Assembly (NCBI GenBank): GCA_947472765.1
Contig: CANJCM010000017.1
Span: forward strand, 1 to 64,000
Reading direction: 5' to 3'
Length of the DNA: 64,000 nt
Source: Opitutia bacterium
GTDB lineage: Bacteria > Verrucomicrobiota > Verrucomicrobiia > Opitutales > Opitutaceae
The notes under the pieces are model-generated. The model saw only the letters and a list, made by a program, of their open reading frames with translations, was not told the DNA's origin and ran no database searches. The translations under genes and the position numbers were made by a program. Positions 1 through 8,230 of this stretch are shown piece after piece. The number at the start of each line of letters is the position of its first letter. The first letter of the stretch is position 1.

Positions 1-734
1 GTGATGTGCGCCATCATGCGCGCAATCGCGAGGCCGACGCGCGGGCCGCCTTCCTTCGGATAATCGCCGTGGTTCCACGCCGGGTCCTGCATGATCGCCT
101 GGCGGCCAACCTCGTTGAACGCGATCGCCTGCGCGCTTTCGCGGCCGGTCGTCGCCATCGCGAGCACGCGGCGGATGAAGCCGGGAAACTCGATCGCGGA
201 GAGCATCGCGATCATGCCGCCCATTGAGCCGCCGATGATCGCGTGGACCTTGGCGATGCCGAGGTGATCGAGCACCAGCTTCTGCGCGCGGGCCATGTCG
301 CGGATCGTGACGAACGGAAAACGGATGCCGTACGGCTGGCCGGTCTCGGGGTTGATCGAGGACGGGCCGGTCGAACCCTGGCAGCCGCCGAGCACGTTGG
401 CGCAGACGACGAAGTAGCGGCGCGTGTCGACGGCCTTGCCGGGGCCGATGAGATTATTCCACCAGCCCGGCTTCTTGTCGTCGGGTGAATGCCAGCCGGC
501 GCAGTGATGGTCGCCGCTGAGCGCGTGGCAGATCACGATCGCGTTGTCGCGGGTCGCGTTGAGCTGGCCGTAGGTCTCGTAGCGCAGCGTGAAGCCCGGA
601 ATGACCTGGCCGCTTTTGAACGTGAACGGATGCGGACAGACGAAGTCTTTGGGTGCGACGATCCCGACGTCACCGGGGGCAAGGTGGCGGCGCGCGGACT
701 CCGCACTCGGGAGAACTTCGACGTCGTCGGTCAT
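1..734 (-). CDS. metX: Homoserine O-acetyltransferase MetX (3' part lies outside the window)
   Basis: The enzyme acetylates L-homoserine with acetyl-CoA, the activating step of methionine synthesis in the cytoplasm. I translated the minus strand from the ATG at 734; about 244 codons are visible before the window edge. The alpha/beta-hydrolase core is clear: a SGDHHCAGW segment near residues 73-81, the family signature NVLGGCQGSTGPSS at about 113-126, and the nucleophile elbow GGSMGG with Ser170. The catalytic Asp and His expected near the C-terminus are cut off. It is separated from yebC by an inverted-repeat pair and about 120 further bases. The close relative homoserine O-succinyltransferase of the same fold is possible; the NVLGGCQGSTGP motif fits both, and the acetyl/succinyl choice cannot be settled here. 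A cystathionine gamma-synthase-like gene that could use the product lies at 36-37.7 kb. Confidence 0.93.
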   Translation of the reverse strand, partial: MTDDVEVLPSAESARRHLAPGDVGIVAPKDFVCPHPFTFKSGQVIPGFTLRYETYGQLNATRDNAIVICHALSGDHHCAGWHSPDDKKPGWWNNLIGPGKAVDTRRYFVVCANVLGGCQGSTGPSSINPETGQPYGIRFPFVTIRDMARAQKLVLDHLGIAKVHAIIGGSMGGMIAMLSAIEFPGFIRRVLAMATTGRESAQAIAFNEVGRQAIMQDPAWNHGDYPKEGGPRVGLAIARMMAHI

Positions 735-856
735 TTGGGAGGGGACGGTCGATCAAACCGGACTCCCCTCGGGACGCAAGTTGCCCCCCGGGTTATGACG
801 CTGGGCCGGGGGGCGGGGAAATGCGTACTTGGGAGGAGGGAGCGGGAGGATTGAGA

Positions 857-931
857 GTGGCACGGGTCTCCCGACCCGTGGTGGAGTTGTGCACTTGGTA
901 CGGTTTTCACGGGTCAGGAGACCCGTGCCAC
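857..931. repeat. REP-like inverted pair (family A, copy 1)
   Basis: Two 24-base arms, 857-880 and 908-931, are inverted around a 27-base spacer. Each arm has a GTGGCA head followed by a 7 bp hairpin whose stem is CACGGGT/ACCCGTG. The pair sits 12 bases beyond the yebC stop, so it could also stabilise that 3' end. A second copy with exactly the same 24-27-24 geometry lies at 31589-31663. Confidence 0.85.
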
Positions 932-943
932 GGCCGGCGCCGC

Positions 944-1690
944 TTACGCCGGCTCTGCCAACCCCGCACCCAGTTCCTCGTTCGAGAACACCGCCTGAAC
1001 GTCGTCGATGTCCTCGAGAGCGTCCTGGAGGGCCGCCACACCTTTCGCGAGGGCCGGGTCCGTGACGGCGACTGTGCTGGTCGGGATGTAGGCGATCTCG
1101 GAGCTCGCGCACTTGATTCGCCGTTCTTCGAGGGCATGCGCGACCTTGTCGAAGAGGTGGACGTGGCAGCGGAGTTCGAAGCCCTGTTCGCTGGTGAGCA
1201 CGTCGTCCGCTCCGACTTCGAGCGCGAGCTCCATCAACGCGTCCTCGGTGGAGCGATCTCGGGCGATCAGGAACTGGCCGGCGTGCTGGAACTGGAAGGA
1301 CACCGACCCGGTGCTGGCGAGGTTGCCGCCCTGTCGGGCGAAGGCCGAGCGCACGTCTTTCGCGGTGCGCAGCTTGTTGTCGGTTGTCGCCTGCACGATG
1401 AAGGCGACGCCGCCGGGGCCGTAGCCCTCGTAAGTGACTTCTTCGAACACGACGCCCGGCAGTTCGCCGGTGCCCTTCTTGATCGCGCGGTCCACATTGT
1501 CCGCGGGCATGTTGGCGTCGCGGGCCTTCAGCATCAGCGTCCGCAGCCGGGCGTTGCCCTCGGGATCGCCGCCGCCGGATTTGGCGGCGAGCGTGAGGTC
1601 GCGGGACAACCGGGAGAAAACCTTGCCCTTGCGGGAGTCGGTGACGGCTTTGAGCCGCTTCACCTTAGACCACTTGTTATGGCCGGCCAT
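944..1690 (-). CDS. yebC: YebC/PmpR (TACO1) family protein
   Basis: This family comprises cytoplasmic proteins described as transcriptional regulators and, more recently, as factors that help ribosomes through difficult stretches such as polyproline. The 248 residues match the family length. The N-terminus MAGHNKWSKVKRLK is the standard family opening, and the segments NMPADNVDRAIKKG (about 60-73) and YEGYGPGGVAFIVQ (about 88-101) are hallmark motifs. It lies downstream of yidC on the same strand with a gap of 107 bases. In many bacteria yebC neighbours ruvC, which is absent here. The start at 1690 is supported by the conserved N-terminus. The exact regulatory or translational role in this organism is not visible from sequence. 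Confidence 0.95.
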   Translation of the reverse strand: MAGHNKWSKVKRLKAVTDSRKGKVFSRLSRDLTLAAKSGGGDPEGNARLRTLMLKARDANMPADNVDRAIKKGTGELPGVVFEEVTYEGYGPGGVAFIVQATTDNKLRTAKDVRSAFARQGGNLASTGSVSFQFQHAGQFLIARDRSTEDALMELALEVGADDVLTSEQGFELRCHVHLFDKVAHALEERRIKCASSEIAYIPTSTVAVTDPALAKGVAALQDALEDIDDVQAVFSNEELGAGLAEPA

Positions 1691-1797
1691 TGAGTCGGAA
1701 CGTCGGAGGTTCGGAGGTCGGAGGGTCAGAGAGCCGGACAGGACGCTGCTCGGAAGGGGAGCCGGCTCGAACTTCGCCGGCTGCCGTCCTTCCGGCC

Positions 1798-3612
1798 TCA
1801 GGAATTCTGGTTTTTCTTCGGCGTGACGTTCTTCACCGTCTTGCCGCCGGTGGTGGTGACGGACACGACCGGCTCATCGTCCTTGCTGCGGTTGATGACC
1901 ATCTGCTGCGCGATGGTGAAGAGACCGTTGATCGTGGAGTAGAGCGAAAGGGCGCAGGAGAAGCTGTAGCAGAACACCGTGAAAATGACGGGCATGAAGC
2001 GCATCATCTTCATCTGCATGTTATCCACCGAAGGCGTGGGCGTGAGCTTCATCTGATAGTACATCGTGGCGCCCATCAGCAGCGGCATGATGTTGATCGG
2101 GAAACCGAGGACGTGGGCGATGGTGTCCGGCGCGGCGAGATCCTTGGCCCAGAGGAAGGACTGGAACCGCAGTTCCGTCGTGCACTGGAGCATCGCGAAG
2201 AAGCCGATAAAGAGCGGGAACGTGATCAGGATCGGGATGCAGCCGCCAACCGGGTTCACCTTGTGCTCCTTGAAGAGCTCCATCGTCGCCGCCTGCTGCT
2301 TCTGGGGGTTGTCCTTGTACTTCTCGCGGATGGTCTGCATCGCGGGCTGCAATTTCGCCATGCGCTTGGCGGAGCGGGACGCGGCCAGCGTGAAGGGCAG
2401 GCTGACGAGTTTCAGGATCAGCGTCATCACGATGATCGCCACGCCCCAGTTGCCGACCCAGCGATGGGCCGTGTTCAGCAGCGTGTTCAGCAGCGGCGCG
2501 ACGTAACCGGCGAGGAAGATCCGGTTGAAGAACATCTGCGTGTAAGGGAGGACGCGGTCTTCCTTCTGCGCGAAGTGCGAGAGGCGCCGGTATTCCTGCG
2601 GTCCGACATACAGCAGGCCGCTCAGCGAGGAGGTTCCGTTCGCGGCGAGCGCGGGCAGATCGAAACGGGCGGTGCCGCTGAGGCCGACGTTGGCGATCTG
2701 CGAATCGGCAAAGGCGGGGAGCGCGACGCGACGCACGGTCACGCCGCTGCCGGGCTTGTCCGGCGTGTAGATGCTGGTGAAGAACTGATTCTTGGCCCCG
2801 GCCCAGACGACGGTCCCGGGACGTTCCAGCACGACCTTGGGCGCACGGCCGGCACCGACGAGCGAGCCGATGCCGCCGCCCTCGAGTTCGCCGCGCTCGA
2901 TGTAATGCGAGTCCTCGCCGTCGAAGGTCGCGATGTTGAGGTAGTGCGGCTGGTCGTGCGAATTCAGCAGGGCTGAGGTGCCCACGCTGAGACCGGCGCG
3001 CCCGAGCGGGAGCGTCGCGGCCGTCAGGTTGCGGAAAGTCGTCTCGTGGCGAATGCGGTACGGGTCGGCCCCGGGCTCGCCTTCTTTCGTGAGCCGGTAG
3101 TAACGCGTGACCTCGATCCGTCCGTCGAGCACCGTGCGATAAACTGCTTCCGTGGGCGACGAGCTGACGAGTTCGTAGGCCTTGTCGCGGCCGAGGCCGG
3201 GGTACTCCGTGAGCGCGAGCATCGGCTCGTCGTGGAGGAGATTGAAGACATACGGTTCGGGCCGGCCGAGGACGGCGGAGTGCTTCTTGAAGGCGACATC
3301 GCGGACGGCGCCGCCGAAATTGGTGAGGCGAACCTCGATGTAGTCGTTGGCGAGCAGCGTGACGCGGACGTTGGCGGTATCCGCGGTCACGGCGGCGAGT
3401 TCGCTCGCTGGGGCGACGGCGGCGGCGGGAGCTCCCGGCGTGGCGGGCTGTCCGGGGACGGGCGCAGCGGTCCCAGCGGTGGCCGACGCGGGCGTGGCGG
3501 CGGGTTGGGCGTTGGCCGGCGGCGTGGGCGGCGCGGAGCGCGGGGCCATGATCAGGACCGCCAGAGCTGCGATGAGCAGCAGGACGCCGATGGTGAAATT
3601 CCGTTTGTCCAT
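1798..3612 (-). CDS. yidC: Membrane protein insertase YidC
   Basis: YidC inserts and folds inner-membrane proteins, alone or with SecYEG. The 604 residues fit the Gram-negative form: an N-terminal membrane anchor (about residues 6-24), an Ala/Pro-rich linker, a large periplasmic beta domain (about 75-370), and the conserved C-terminal core of five membrane segments. Core features include GNWGVAIIVMTLILKLVSLP, the positively charged cytoplasmic loop with AKLQPAMQTIREKY, and NPVGGCIPILITFPLFIGFF. The tail is short and Lys-rich. It follows yidD by 42 bases in the conserved rpmH-rnpA-yidD-yidC order, so co-transcription is likely. Confidence 0.97.
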   Translation of the reverse strand: MDKRNFTIGVLLLIAALAVLIMAPRSAPPTPPANAQPAATPASATAGTAAPVPGQPATPGAPAAAVAPASELAAVTADTANVRVTLLANDYIEVRLTNFGGAVRDVAFKKHSAVLGRPEPYVFNLLHDEPMLALTEYPGLGRDKAYELVSSSPTEAVYRTVLDGRIEVTRYYRLTKEGEPGADPYRIRHETTFRNLTAATLPLGRAGLSVGTSALLNSHDQPHYLNIATFDGEDSHYIERGELEGGGIGSLVGAGRAPKVVLERPGTVVWAGAKNQFFTSIYTPDKPGSGVTVRRVALPAFADSQIANVGLSGTARFDLPALAANGTSSLSGLLYVGPQEYRRLSHFAQKEDRVLPYTQMFFNRIFLAGYVAPLLNTLLNTAHRWVGNWGVAIIVMTLILKLVSLPFTLAASRSAKRMAKLQPAMQTIREKYKDNPQKQQAATMELFKEHKVNPVGGCIPILITFPLFIGFFAMLQCTTELRFQSFLWAKDLAAPDTIAHVLGFPINIMPLLMGATMYYQMKLTPTPSVDNMQMKMMRFMPVIFTVFCYSFSCALSLYSTINGLFTIAQQMVINRSKDDEPVVSVTTTGGKTVKNVTPKKNQNS

Positions 3613-3654
3613 GAAGAGTCGGGGAAGTGCGTCGGCTGGAGCCGGCGCGAGAGG

Positions 3655-3996
3655 TTAGAGAGTCACGCGCGAGCAGACTCGCGCGGGCACCGGGTCGAGG
3701 CCGCCGGGATGAAGCGGCGTGCACTTCAACAACCGGCGGACGGCCAGGGAGGCGCCGGTGAAGGCACCGTGAGTTTGAATCGCCTCGGCCGCGTAGTGCG
3801 AACACGTGGGCGAGAAGCGGCAGCCGCAGGTGCCGAGCGTCAGCACGGGCAGGATCGGCGAGAGTGTCCGCTGATAAAGTCGAATCAGGCCGAGCAGCAA
3901 ACGCGCGGGCACTCGTGCGACGCCGCCACGACGCACCGAGCCGACCGGAGGGACCGGGCGGGCGGAGGACGGACGGAGATCGAGCGATGCGATCAT
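3655..3996 (-). CDS. yidD: Membrane protein insertion efficiency factor YidD
   Basis: YidD is a small inner-membrane-associated protein that assists YidC-dependent insertion. The core is unmistakable: [14 protein letters not shown], then the Cys motif [17 protein letters not shown], then [11 protein letters not shown]. The protein is 113 residues, longer than the usual 70-90 because of about 30 extra basic residues at the N-terminus, so the true start may be internal. The annotated ATG overlaps the rnpA stop by four bases (ATGA), which supports translational coupling and this start. Confidence 0.93.
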   Translation of the reverse strand: MIASLDLRPSSARPVPPVGSVRRGGVARVPARLLLGLIRLYQRTLSPILPVLTLGTCGCRFSPTCSHYAAEAIQTHGAFTGASLAVRRLLKCTPLHPGGLDPVPARVCSRVTL

Positions 3997-4400
3997 GCGG
4001 TGGGCTGGGAGGCGGCGGCGGGCGGAATCTGGCGACAGGCTTCGGTAAACTTCTGCTCCAAGGTCGCGAGGGGCCAGTCGATCGCTCCGGTGCGCGCGAT
4101 CAGCAACAAGTCACATCCCGCGGGGACATCCGACTGGCGGTGGCGAAACACTTCCCGGAGCCGGCGCTTGGCGCGATTACGGCGAATGGCTCCACCTACC
4201 GAGGCGGTTGAGGCGATCACGCACACGCGCGGCAAGGAGTTCGGCTCCGGCTTCGAAGGCTCAGGCTCCAACTCCGTGGGGGCGTTGCCACGGTGTTTCC
4301 ACCAGAGGGTAAACGCCCGGCACTCCAGCCGGCGCCCGAGTTCGCGTACCGCCCGAATATCACGCTGGCGGCGCAGGTGCTGCTCGGAGCGGAAGCGCAT
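3993..4400 (-). CDS. rnpA: Ribonuclease P protein component
   Basis: RnpA binds the catalytic RNA of RNase P and helps it cleave the 5' leader from tRNA precursors. The diagnostic RNR motif is present as [16 protein letters not shown], and the N-terminal [22 protein letters not shown] matches the usual opening helix. At 135 residues it is slightly long; an acidic Pro/Glu-rich insertion of about 20 residues (around residues 39-57) sits between strands. It lies 56 bases after rpmH and overlaps yidD by four bases. The RNA partner (rnpB) is not in the window. Confidence 0.95.
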   Translation of the reverse strand: MRFRSEQHLRRQRDIRAVRELGRRLECRAFTLWWKHRGNAPTELEPEPSKPEPNSLPRVCVIASTASVGGAIRRNRAKRRLREVFRHRQSDVPAGCDLLLIARTGAIDWPLATLEQKFTEACRQIPPAAASQPTA

Positions 4401-4456
4401 GGGCCGGGGATCTCAGGCGGCGGACCGTCGGAGCGTCCGCGACGCCGGACGGGTAA

Positions 4457-4594
4457 TCAAACGACCGTCAGACGCTTACGACCCTTCAAGCGACGGGCCT
4501 TTATGACCTTGCGGCCACCGGTCGTGGCCATCCGGGCACGGTAACCAATCTTGCGGGCGCGCTTCTTGCGGTGCGGGCGGAATGTAGGCTTCAT
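4457..4594 (-). CDS. rpmH: 50S ribosomal protein L34
   Basis: I found this short gene by translating the minus strand upstream of rnpA. The 45-residue product opens [19 protein letters not shown] and contains [20 protein letters not shown], the typical L34 sequence. L34 is a basic protein of the large ribosomal subunit. A perfect TTGACA hexamer lies about 48 bases upstream, but no convincing -10 box is found at normal spacing. It heads the rpmH-rnpA-yidD-yidC cluster. In many bacteria dnaA and the origin are close to rpmH, but here the upstream gene is a divergent phosphodiesterase. Confidence 0.97.
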   Translation of the reverse strand: MKPTFRPHRKKRARKIGYRARMATTGGRKVIKARRLKGRKRLTVV

Positions 4595-4641
4595 AAAGTG
4601 TCAGGAAAAAGAGGGTCAGAGGTGCCCGAGGCCCCAGGGGG

Positions 4642-4647
4642 TGTCAA
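4642..4647 (-). promoter_or_regulatory. Possible -35 box for the rpmH cluster
   Basis: On the minus strand a perfect TTGACA sits 48 bases upstream of the rpmH start, in the divergent region between rpmH and the phosphodiesterase gene. The sequence 16-19 bases further on (around 4617-4625) does not resemble TATAAT, so this is only half a promoter by sequence. Confidence 0.3.
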
Positions 4648-4762
4648 GGGTTGTTGGGGCACGAAAGGCGGCCGGTGTTTGGGACCGTTTGAGCGGTTTC
4701 CACCCGCCGGGCCGCGGATTTTCAGATCGTCTCGGCTTCGCCGCGCGTCAGGGTGGCGCGGG

Positions 4763-5200
4763 ATGCGCATCGCCGTCATTTCCGACACTCACGACCGCTA
4801 TCCGGCCTGGCTGCCGGAGCGACTGCGGGAAGCGGACGAAATCTGGCATCTCGGCGATGTCTGCGCGCCGACCACGCTGGTGGAATTCGAGCAGCTGGGA
4901 CCGCCGCTGTTCCTCGTGGCGGGTAACTGCGACGCCCATCCCTGGCCACTTGTGCTGAACCTCGAGCGGGAGGGCATCCGGTTTCACCTCATCCACATTC
5001 CGCCGCATCGGGCTCCGGCGGCCGCCCAGGTGATTTTGCATGGTCACACACATGTCCCGCGTGACGAAACGGACGCGGGCGGGGTGCGCTGGCTGAACCC
5101 CGGCTGCATCACGCGCCCGAATCGCGGCGCCCCGGCGAGTTTTGCATGGCTGACCGTCACCCGCGGACGGCCGTTGGTGTGGGAGACGGTCCGGCTTTGA
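4763..5200 (+). CDS. YfcE/MJ0936-type metallophosphoesterase
   Basis: A cytoplasmic metal-dependent phosphodiesterase of the calcineurin-like superfamily; the natural substrate is unknown. The 145 residues carry the full metal-site set in order: ISDTHD (about 6-11), HLGDV (about 31-35), GNCD (about 54-57), the HLIHIPP region in place of the usual GHxH, and HGHTH (about 94-98). An upstream in-frame extension exists, but the ATG at 4763 places MRIAVISDTHD at the N-terminus, exactly as in the family. It is divergent from rpmH and 63 bases upstream of a phosphatidyltransferase gene on the same strand. Confidence 0.88.
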   Translation: MRIAVISDTHDRYPAWLPERLREADEIWHLGDVCAPTTLVEFEQLGPPLFLVAGNCDAHPWPLVLNLEREGIRFHLIHIPPHRAPAAAQVILHGHTHVPRDETDAGGVRWLNPGCITRPNRGAPASFAWLTVTRGRPLVWETVRL

Positions 5201-5263
5201 GTCCGGCGCAGGTCGGCGTGGTCTCCGATTGACTCCAGTCGGCGGTGGGGAACGGATGGGCGC

Positions 5264-5863
5264 ATGCTCAATCCGAAGCACTGGCCGAATGTCCTGAGTG
5301 GGACGCGGCTCGCGCTGATGCCCCTGGTGCTGGGGGCGGCGCTGGCGGATTCACGTCGCGCCTTCGTGGTGCTGCTGGGGTTCGCGCTGAGCACGGATGT
5401 TTTCGACGGCTACCTCGCGCGGAAGTTCAGCGCGTTTTCCGATCTCGGGCGGAAGCTCGATAGCCTGGCGGACTACGTCACCATGTTCACGGGCATCGTG
5501 GGGATTGCGCTGCTCTGGCCTGGCACGTTCGAGCGGGAACTCCCGTGGATTGTCGCGGGCCTGGCGGCTTTTTTCGGCGTCGTCGCGTATGGCTTTGTCC
5601 GGCTCGGCCGTGCCCCGTGTTACCACACCTGGCTGGCCAAGGCGGGCGGCGCGGCGTGCGCGCTTTCCATGATTCCGCTGCTCGCGGACTACTCCGAAGT
5701 GCCGTTTCACGTCGCGATTGTCGTGCAGATTTGTGCGGGGATCGACGAGGTGACCATTGCGCTCCTCTTGCCGCGGCATGTCGGTGAAATGTCGAGTTCC
5801 TGGCATGCGTGGAAACTCCGGCGGACCGGGCGGGCGGCGCGATCAGCGGCGGAGGTGGGATAA
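5264..5863 (+). CDS. CDP-alcohol phosphatidyltransferase family membrane protein
   Basis: These inner-membrane enzymes transfer a phosphatidyl group from CDP-diacylglycerol to an alcohol such as glycerol-3-phosphate. The signature with spacing D-x2-DG-x2-AR-x8-G-x3-D-x3-D is complete at about residues 45-70, running from DVFDGYLAR to KLDSLAD. Several hydrophobic segments follow, as expected for a polytopic enzyme of this class; the length is 199 residues. PgsA is the best-known member, but the motif does not distinguish PgsA from other headgroup transferases. It starts 63 bases after the phosphodiesterase stop and could share its transcript. Confidence 0.85.
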   Translation: MLNPKHWPNVLSGTRLALMPLVLGAALADSRRAFVVLLGFALSTDVFDGYLARKFSAFSDLGRKLDSLADYVTMFTGIVGIALLWPGTFERELPWIVAGLAAFFGVVAYGFVRLGRAPCYHTWLAKAGGAACALSMIPLLADYSEVPFHVAIVVQICAGIDEVTIALLLPRHVGEMSSSWHAWKLRRTGRAARSAAEVG

Positions 5864-5924
5864 GATGAATCTGGCGGGTGAGGATAACCGTCTTCGAGCC
5901 GGAACGATGCGGTGGAACGAAACC

Positions 5925-6027
5925 GGCGGGTGTGGGCACCCGCCCTCCATGGTCGGAGAAATTTTCGCAGGACCTGCGTTTCTTCTCCGAAAGAGCAATC
6001 AATGGAGGGACGGTGCCCTCACCGGCC
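5925..6027. repeat. REP-like inverted pair (family B) around a third hairpin
   Basis: A minus-oriented element (5925-5950) and a plus-oriented element (6002-6027) share the head ATGGAGGG and a 6-7 bp stem of the CCGGTG/CACCGG type. Between them lies a hairpin at 5953-5990 with outer stem TCGGAGAA/TTCTCCGA and inner stem CGCAG/CTGCG. The flank at 5897-5924 recurs, inverted, beside the element at 44563-44587. Confidence 0.85.
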
Positions 6028-6147
6028 AGGCCGGTATCGTGTCCGACTGAATGCTCACCGATCGTAGCAGGCCCGGCACTTGTCGTCCGCGCGCTTGCGC
6101 CGCGCGCGGGCGCTACGTTTAGCTGCGCTCGGCATTTTTCCGATCGC

Positions 6148-7266
6148 ATGAACCCCACGCCCCCGTCGTCCCCGGTTTCTCCTGCTGCGGCCGCCTCGCC
6201 CGTTCCGCCGGTCGATGTGTCCGATTACGTGCGGCTGGCACCGTCGCGCATGTCGACGATGGCTTGGGAATACGTGAGTGGCGGCGCGGCGGACGAGGTC
6301 ACGCTGGGCTGGAACGAGGAACGTTATCGGGCGATCCGGCTGCGTCCGGATTTCCTCGTCGACGTCTCAAAGATCGACACCCGCGTGACGCTCTTCGGCC
6401 GCGAAATGCCGTTGCCACTCCTCCTCGCGCCGGCGGCCTACCAGAAGCTCCTGCATCCGGACGGCGAGCTGGCGACCGTGAAGGGCGCGGGCCTCGCGGG
6501 AACGACGATGGTGCTCAGCACCACGTCCACGGTCAGCATCGAGGATACGGCGCGCGTGGCCACGCAGCCGCTCTGGTTCCAGCTCTATGTGCAGCCGGAT
6601 CGCGAGGTCACGCGGTCACTCGTGCAGCGGGCGGAGGCGGCGGGCTGCCAGGCCCTCGTCATCACCATCGATTCGCCGGTCCTCGGGCCGCGCTACCGCG
6701 AGACCCGGAGCCGGTTCACGCTGCCGGCCGGGATGGAGCGGGCCAACCTGCGCGGCTTGAAGGCCGCGACGGGCGCGCAGCGCGCCACGGGCGGCACGAT
6801 TTACAGCGCGGTGCAGGACCCGACGGTGACGTGGCAGGATGTCGCGTGGCTGCGGTCGCTCACGTCTCTGCCGGTGCTGTTGAAGGGGATCATGAATCCC
6901 GACGATGCCGCCCGCGCGGTCGACGCCGGCGTGCAGGGCATCATTGTCTCGAACCATGGTGGCCGGAATGTGGATACAGTGCCGGCCACGATTGACGCGC
7001 TGGCGCCGGTGGCGGAGCGGGTCGCCGGACGGATTCCCGTGCTGGTCGATGGCGGCGTCCGGCGCGGCACGGACATCCTCAAGGCGGTGGCGCTCGGGGC
7101 GTCGGCGGTCCTGATTGGGCGGCCGTATCTTTATGGCCTTGCCGTCGGCGGTTCCGAGGGCGTCGCGCATGTGATCAACATCCTGCGGCGGGAACTCGAG
7201 ATGGCGATGGCGTCGACCGGCCGGCCGACGATCGCGTCGATCAATTCGTCGGTGATCTGGCGGTAG
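6148..7266 (+). CDS. FMN-dependent alpha-hydroxyacid dehydrogenase/oxidase
   Basis: An FMN enzyme of the lactate dehydrogenase / glycolate oxidase family that oxidises L-2-hydroxyacids to 2-ketoacids. The ATG at 6148 gives 372 residues, the usual family size; the upstream open frame crosses a repeat and is unlikely to be translated. Seen in order: the N-terminal MAWEYVSGGAADE flavin segment, LLAPAAYQKLLHPDGE, WFQLYVQPDR, the phosphate-binding LPVLLKGIMNPDDA, and the active-site SNHGGRNVD with His270 and Arg273. The usual following residues are QLD, so the N-V is a mild variant. The C-terminal DGGVRRGTDILKA and GRPYLYGLA bind the FMN phosphate. Substrate (lactate, glycolate, mandelate or other) is not determinable, and no respiratory partner gene is adjacent. 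Confidence 0.9.
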   Translation: MNPTPPSSPVSPAAAASPVPPVDVSDYVRLAPSRMSTMAWEYVSGGAADEVTLGWNEERYRAIRLRPDFLVDVSKIDTRVTLFGREMPLPLLLAPAAYQKLLHPDGELATVKGAGLAGTTMVLSTTSTVSIEDTARVATQPLWFQLYVQPDREVTRSLVQRAEAAGCQALVITIDSPVLGPRYRETRSRFTLPAGMERANLRGLKAATGAQRATGGTIYSAVQDPTVTWQDVAWLRSLTSLPVLLKGIMNPDDAARAVDAGVQGIIVSNHGGRNVDTVPATIDALAPVAERVAGRIPVLVDGGVRRGTDILKAVALGASAVLIGRPYLYGLAVGGSEGVAHVINILRRELEMAMASTGRPTIASINSSVIWR

Positions 7267-7332
7267 GGCAGTGACGCCCGTGGCCGCAAAGTTGACTCAC
7301 GCGGGTTCGTTGCGCGAAGTTACGGGTGCCGA

Positions 7333-8127
7333 ATGAGCGCGGAACGGCAGGAGGATCTGTTTGGGATGTTTTCCCCGACGGCGGGCGTGCACCAGCACCC
7401 TCCGGCGGAGCCCCATCGTTCCGCCGAGTCGATCGTCTTCGAACGGAGCGCCCGGGCGCGCAATTACCGTCTTACCTTGCGACGGGATGGCACCGCGGTC
7501 GCGACGATTCCGGCGCGGGGATCGGAGCGCGAGGCCCTGCGTTTTGTGGAGCGCCACGGGGAATGGCTCGAACGCGCCCGCGAACGCCAGCGCAGCCGTC
7601 CGAGCGCGGCCGGAATTTGGACCATCGGCACGCATGTGCTCTGGCGGGGAGAAATGACCGAAGTGCGGGTGGCGGCGCTGGGCCGCCCAGGCACGCCGGG
7701 CGGCCCTCCGCCGGCCGCCGCGGATCGGCCCCAGGTGTGCCTCGCGGCCGATGTGTTTCGCGTGCACCGGCTCGAGGGGGATCTGCGGCCCACGCTCGAG
7801 TCACATTTTCTCCAACGGGCAAAAGTCGAATTGACCGCGCGGACCTGGGAGCTCGCCGCCGTGACCGGCTCCGAGGCCAAACACGTAATCGTGCGCAATC
7901 AGCGTTCGCGGTGGGGTTCGTGTTCCGCGAACGGCACGATCTCACTCAACTGGCGGCTCGTCCAGACGCCGGATTTCGTGCGCGATTACATCGTTTACCA
8001 CGAGCTGATGCATCTGCGGGAAATGAATCACTCGGATCGCTTCTGGGCGCGGGTGGCGGAAGTGTGCCCGGGCTGGCGCGATGCCGAGCACTGGATCAAG
8101 CGGAACGGCAGCCTGCTCGGACTGTAG
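7333..8127 (+). CDS. YgjP-like (DUF45) zinc metallopeptidase
   Basis: The 264-residue protein has the M48-like YgjP architecture: an N-terminal half with FERSARARNYRLTLRRDG, a middle region with NQRSRWGSCSANGTISLNWRL (about 197-216, of which RSRWGSCS is the hallmark), and the zinc motif HELMHLREMNHSDRFW (about 230-245), followed by the W-x-x-A-E-x-W end. The two His of HELMH plus the later His would bind zinc and the Glu would be catalytic. Members are often found near restriction or repair genes and their substrates are unknown. No signal peptide is seen, so it is likely cytoplasmic. Confidence 0.88.
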   Translation: MSAERQEDLFGMFSPTAGVHQHPPAEPHRSAESIVFERSARARNYRLTLRRDGTAVATIPARGSEREALRFVERHGEWLERARERQRSRPSAAGIWTIGTHVLWRGEMTEVRVAALGRPGTPGGPPPAAADRPQVCLAADVFRVHRLEGDLRPTLESHFLQRAKVELTARTWELAAVTGSEAKHVIVRNQRSRWGSCSANGTISLNWRLVQTPDFVRDYIVYHELMHLREMNHSDRFWARVAEVCPGWRDAEHWIKRNGSLLGL

Positions 8128-8202
8128 CGGCGTCAGCAGCGCTCAGCCGGAGGCAGGTAATCGGATCTGCGTTCGCAAGGAAGCGGCACGACACGTGGCT
8201 TT

Positions 8203-8228
8203 GGCCCGGCGGCGAGCGCCGGCCCTAC
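8203..8228 (-). repeat. REP-like element (family C)
   Basis: Read on the minus strand this is a GTAGGG head followed by a CCGGCG...CGCCGG hairpin. It lies two bases beyond the stop of the FKBP gene, so it could act as a 3'-end hairpin for that gene and for the convergent metallopeptidase. Similar elements lie at 39199-39224 and 44339-44364. Confidence 0.8.
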
Positions 8229-8230
8229 AT

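Noticed and set aside
2010-2030. DnaA-box-like TTATCCAC near rpmH suggesting an origin
   Set aside because: A single copy inside the yidC coding region; no cluster of boxes, no AT-rich unwinding region and no dnaA gene.
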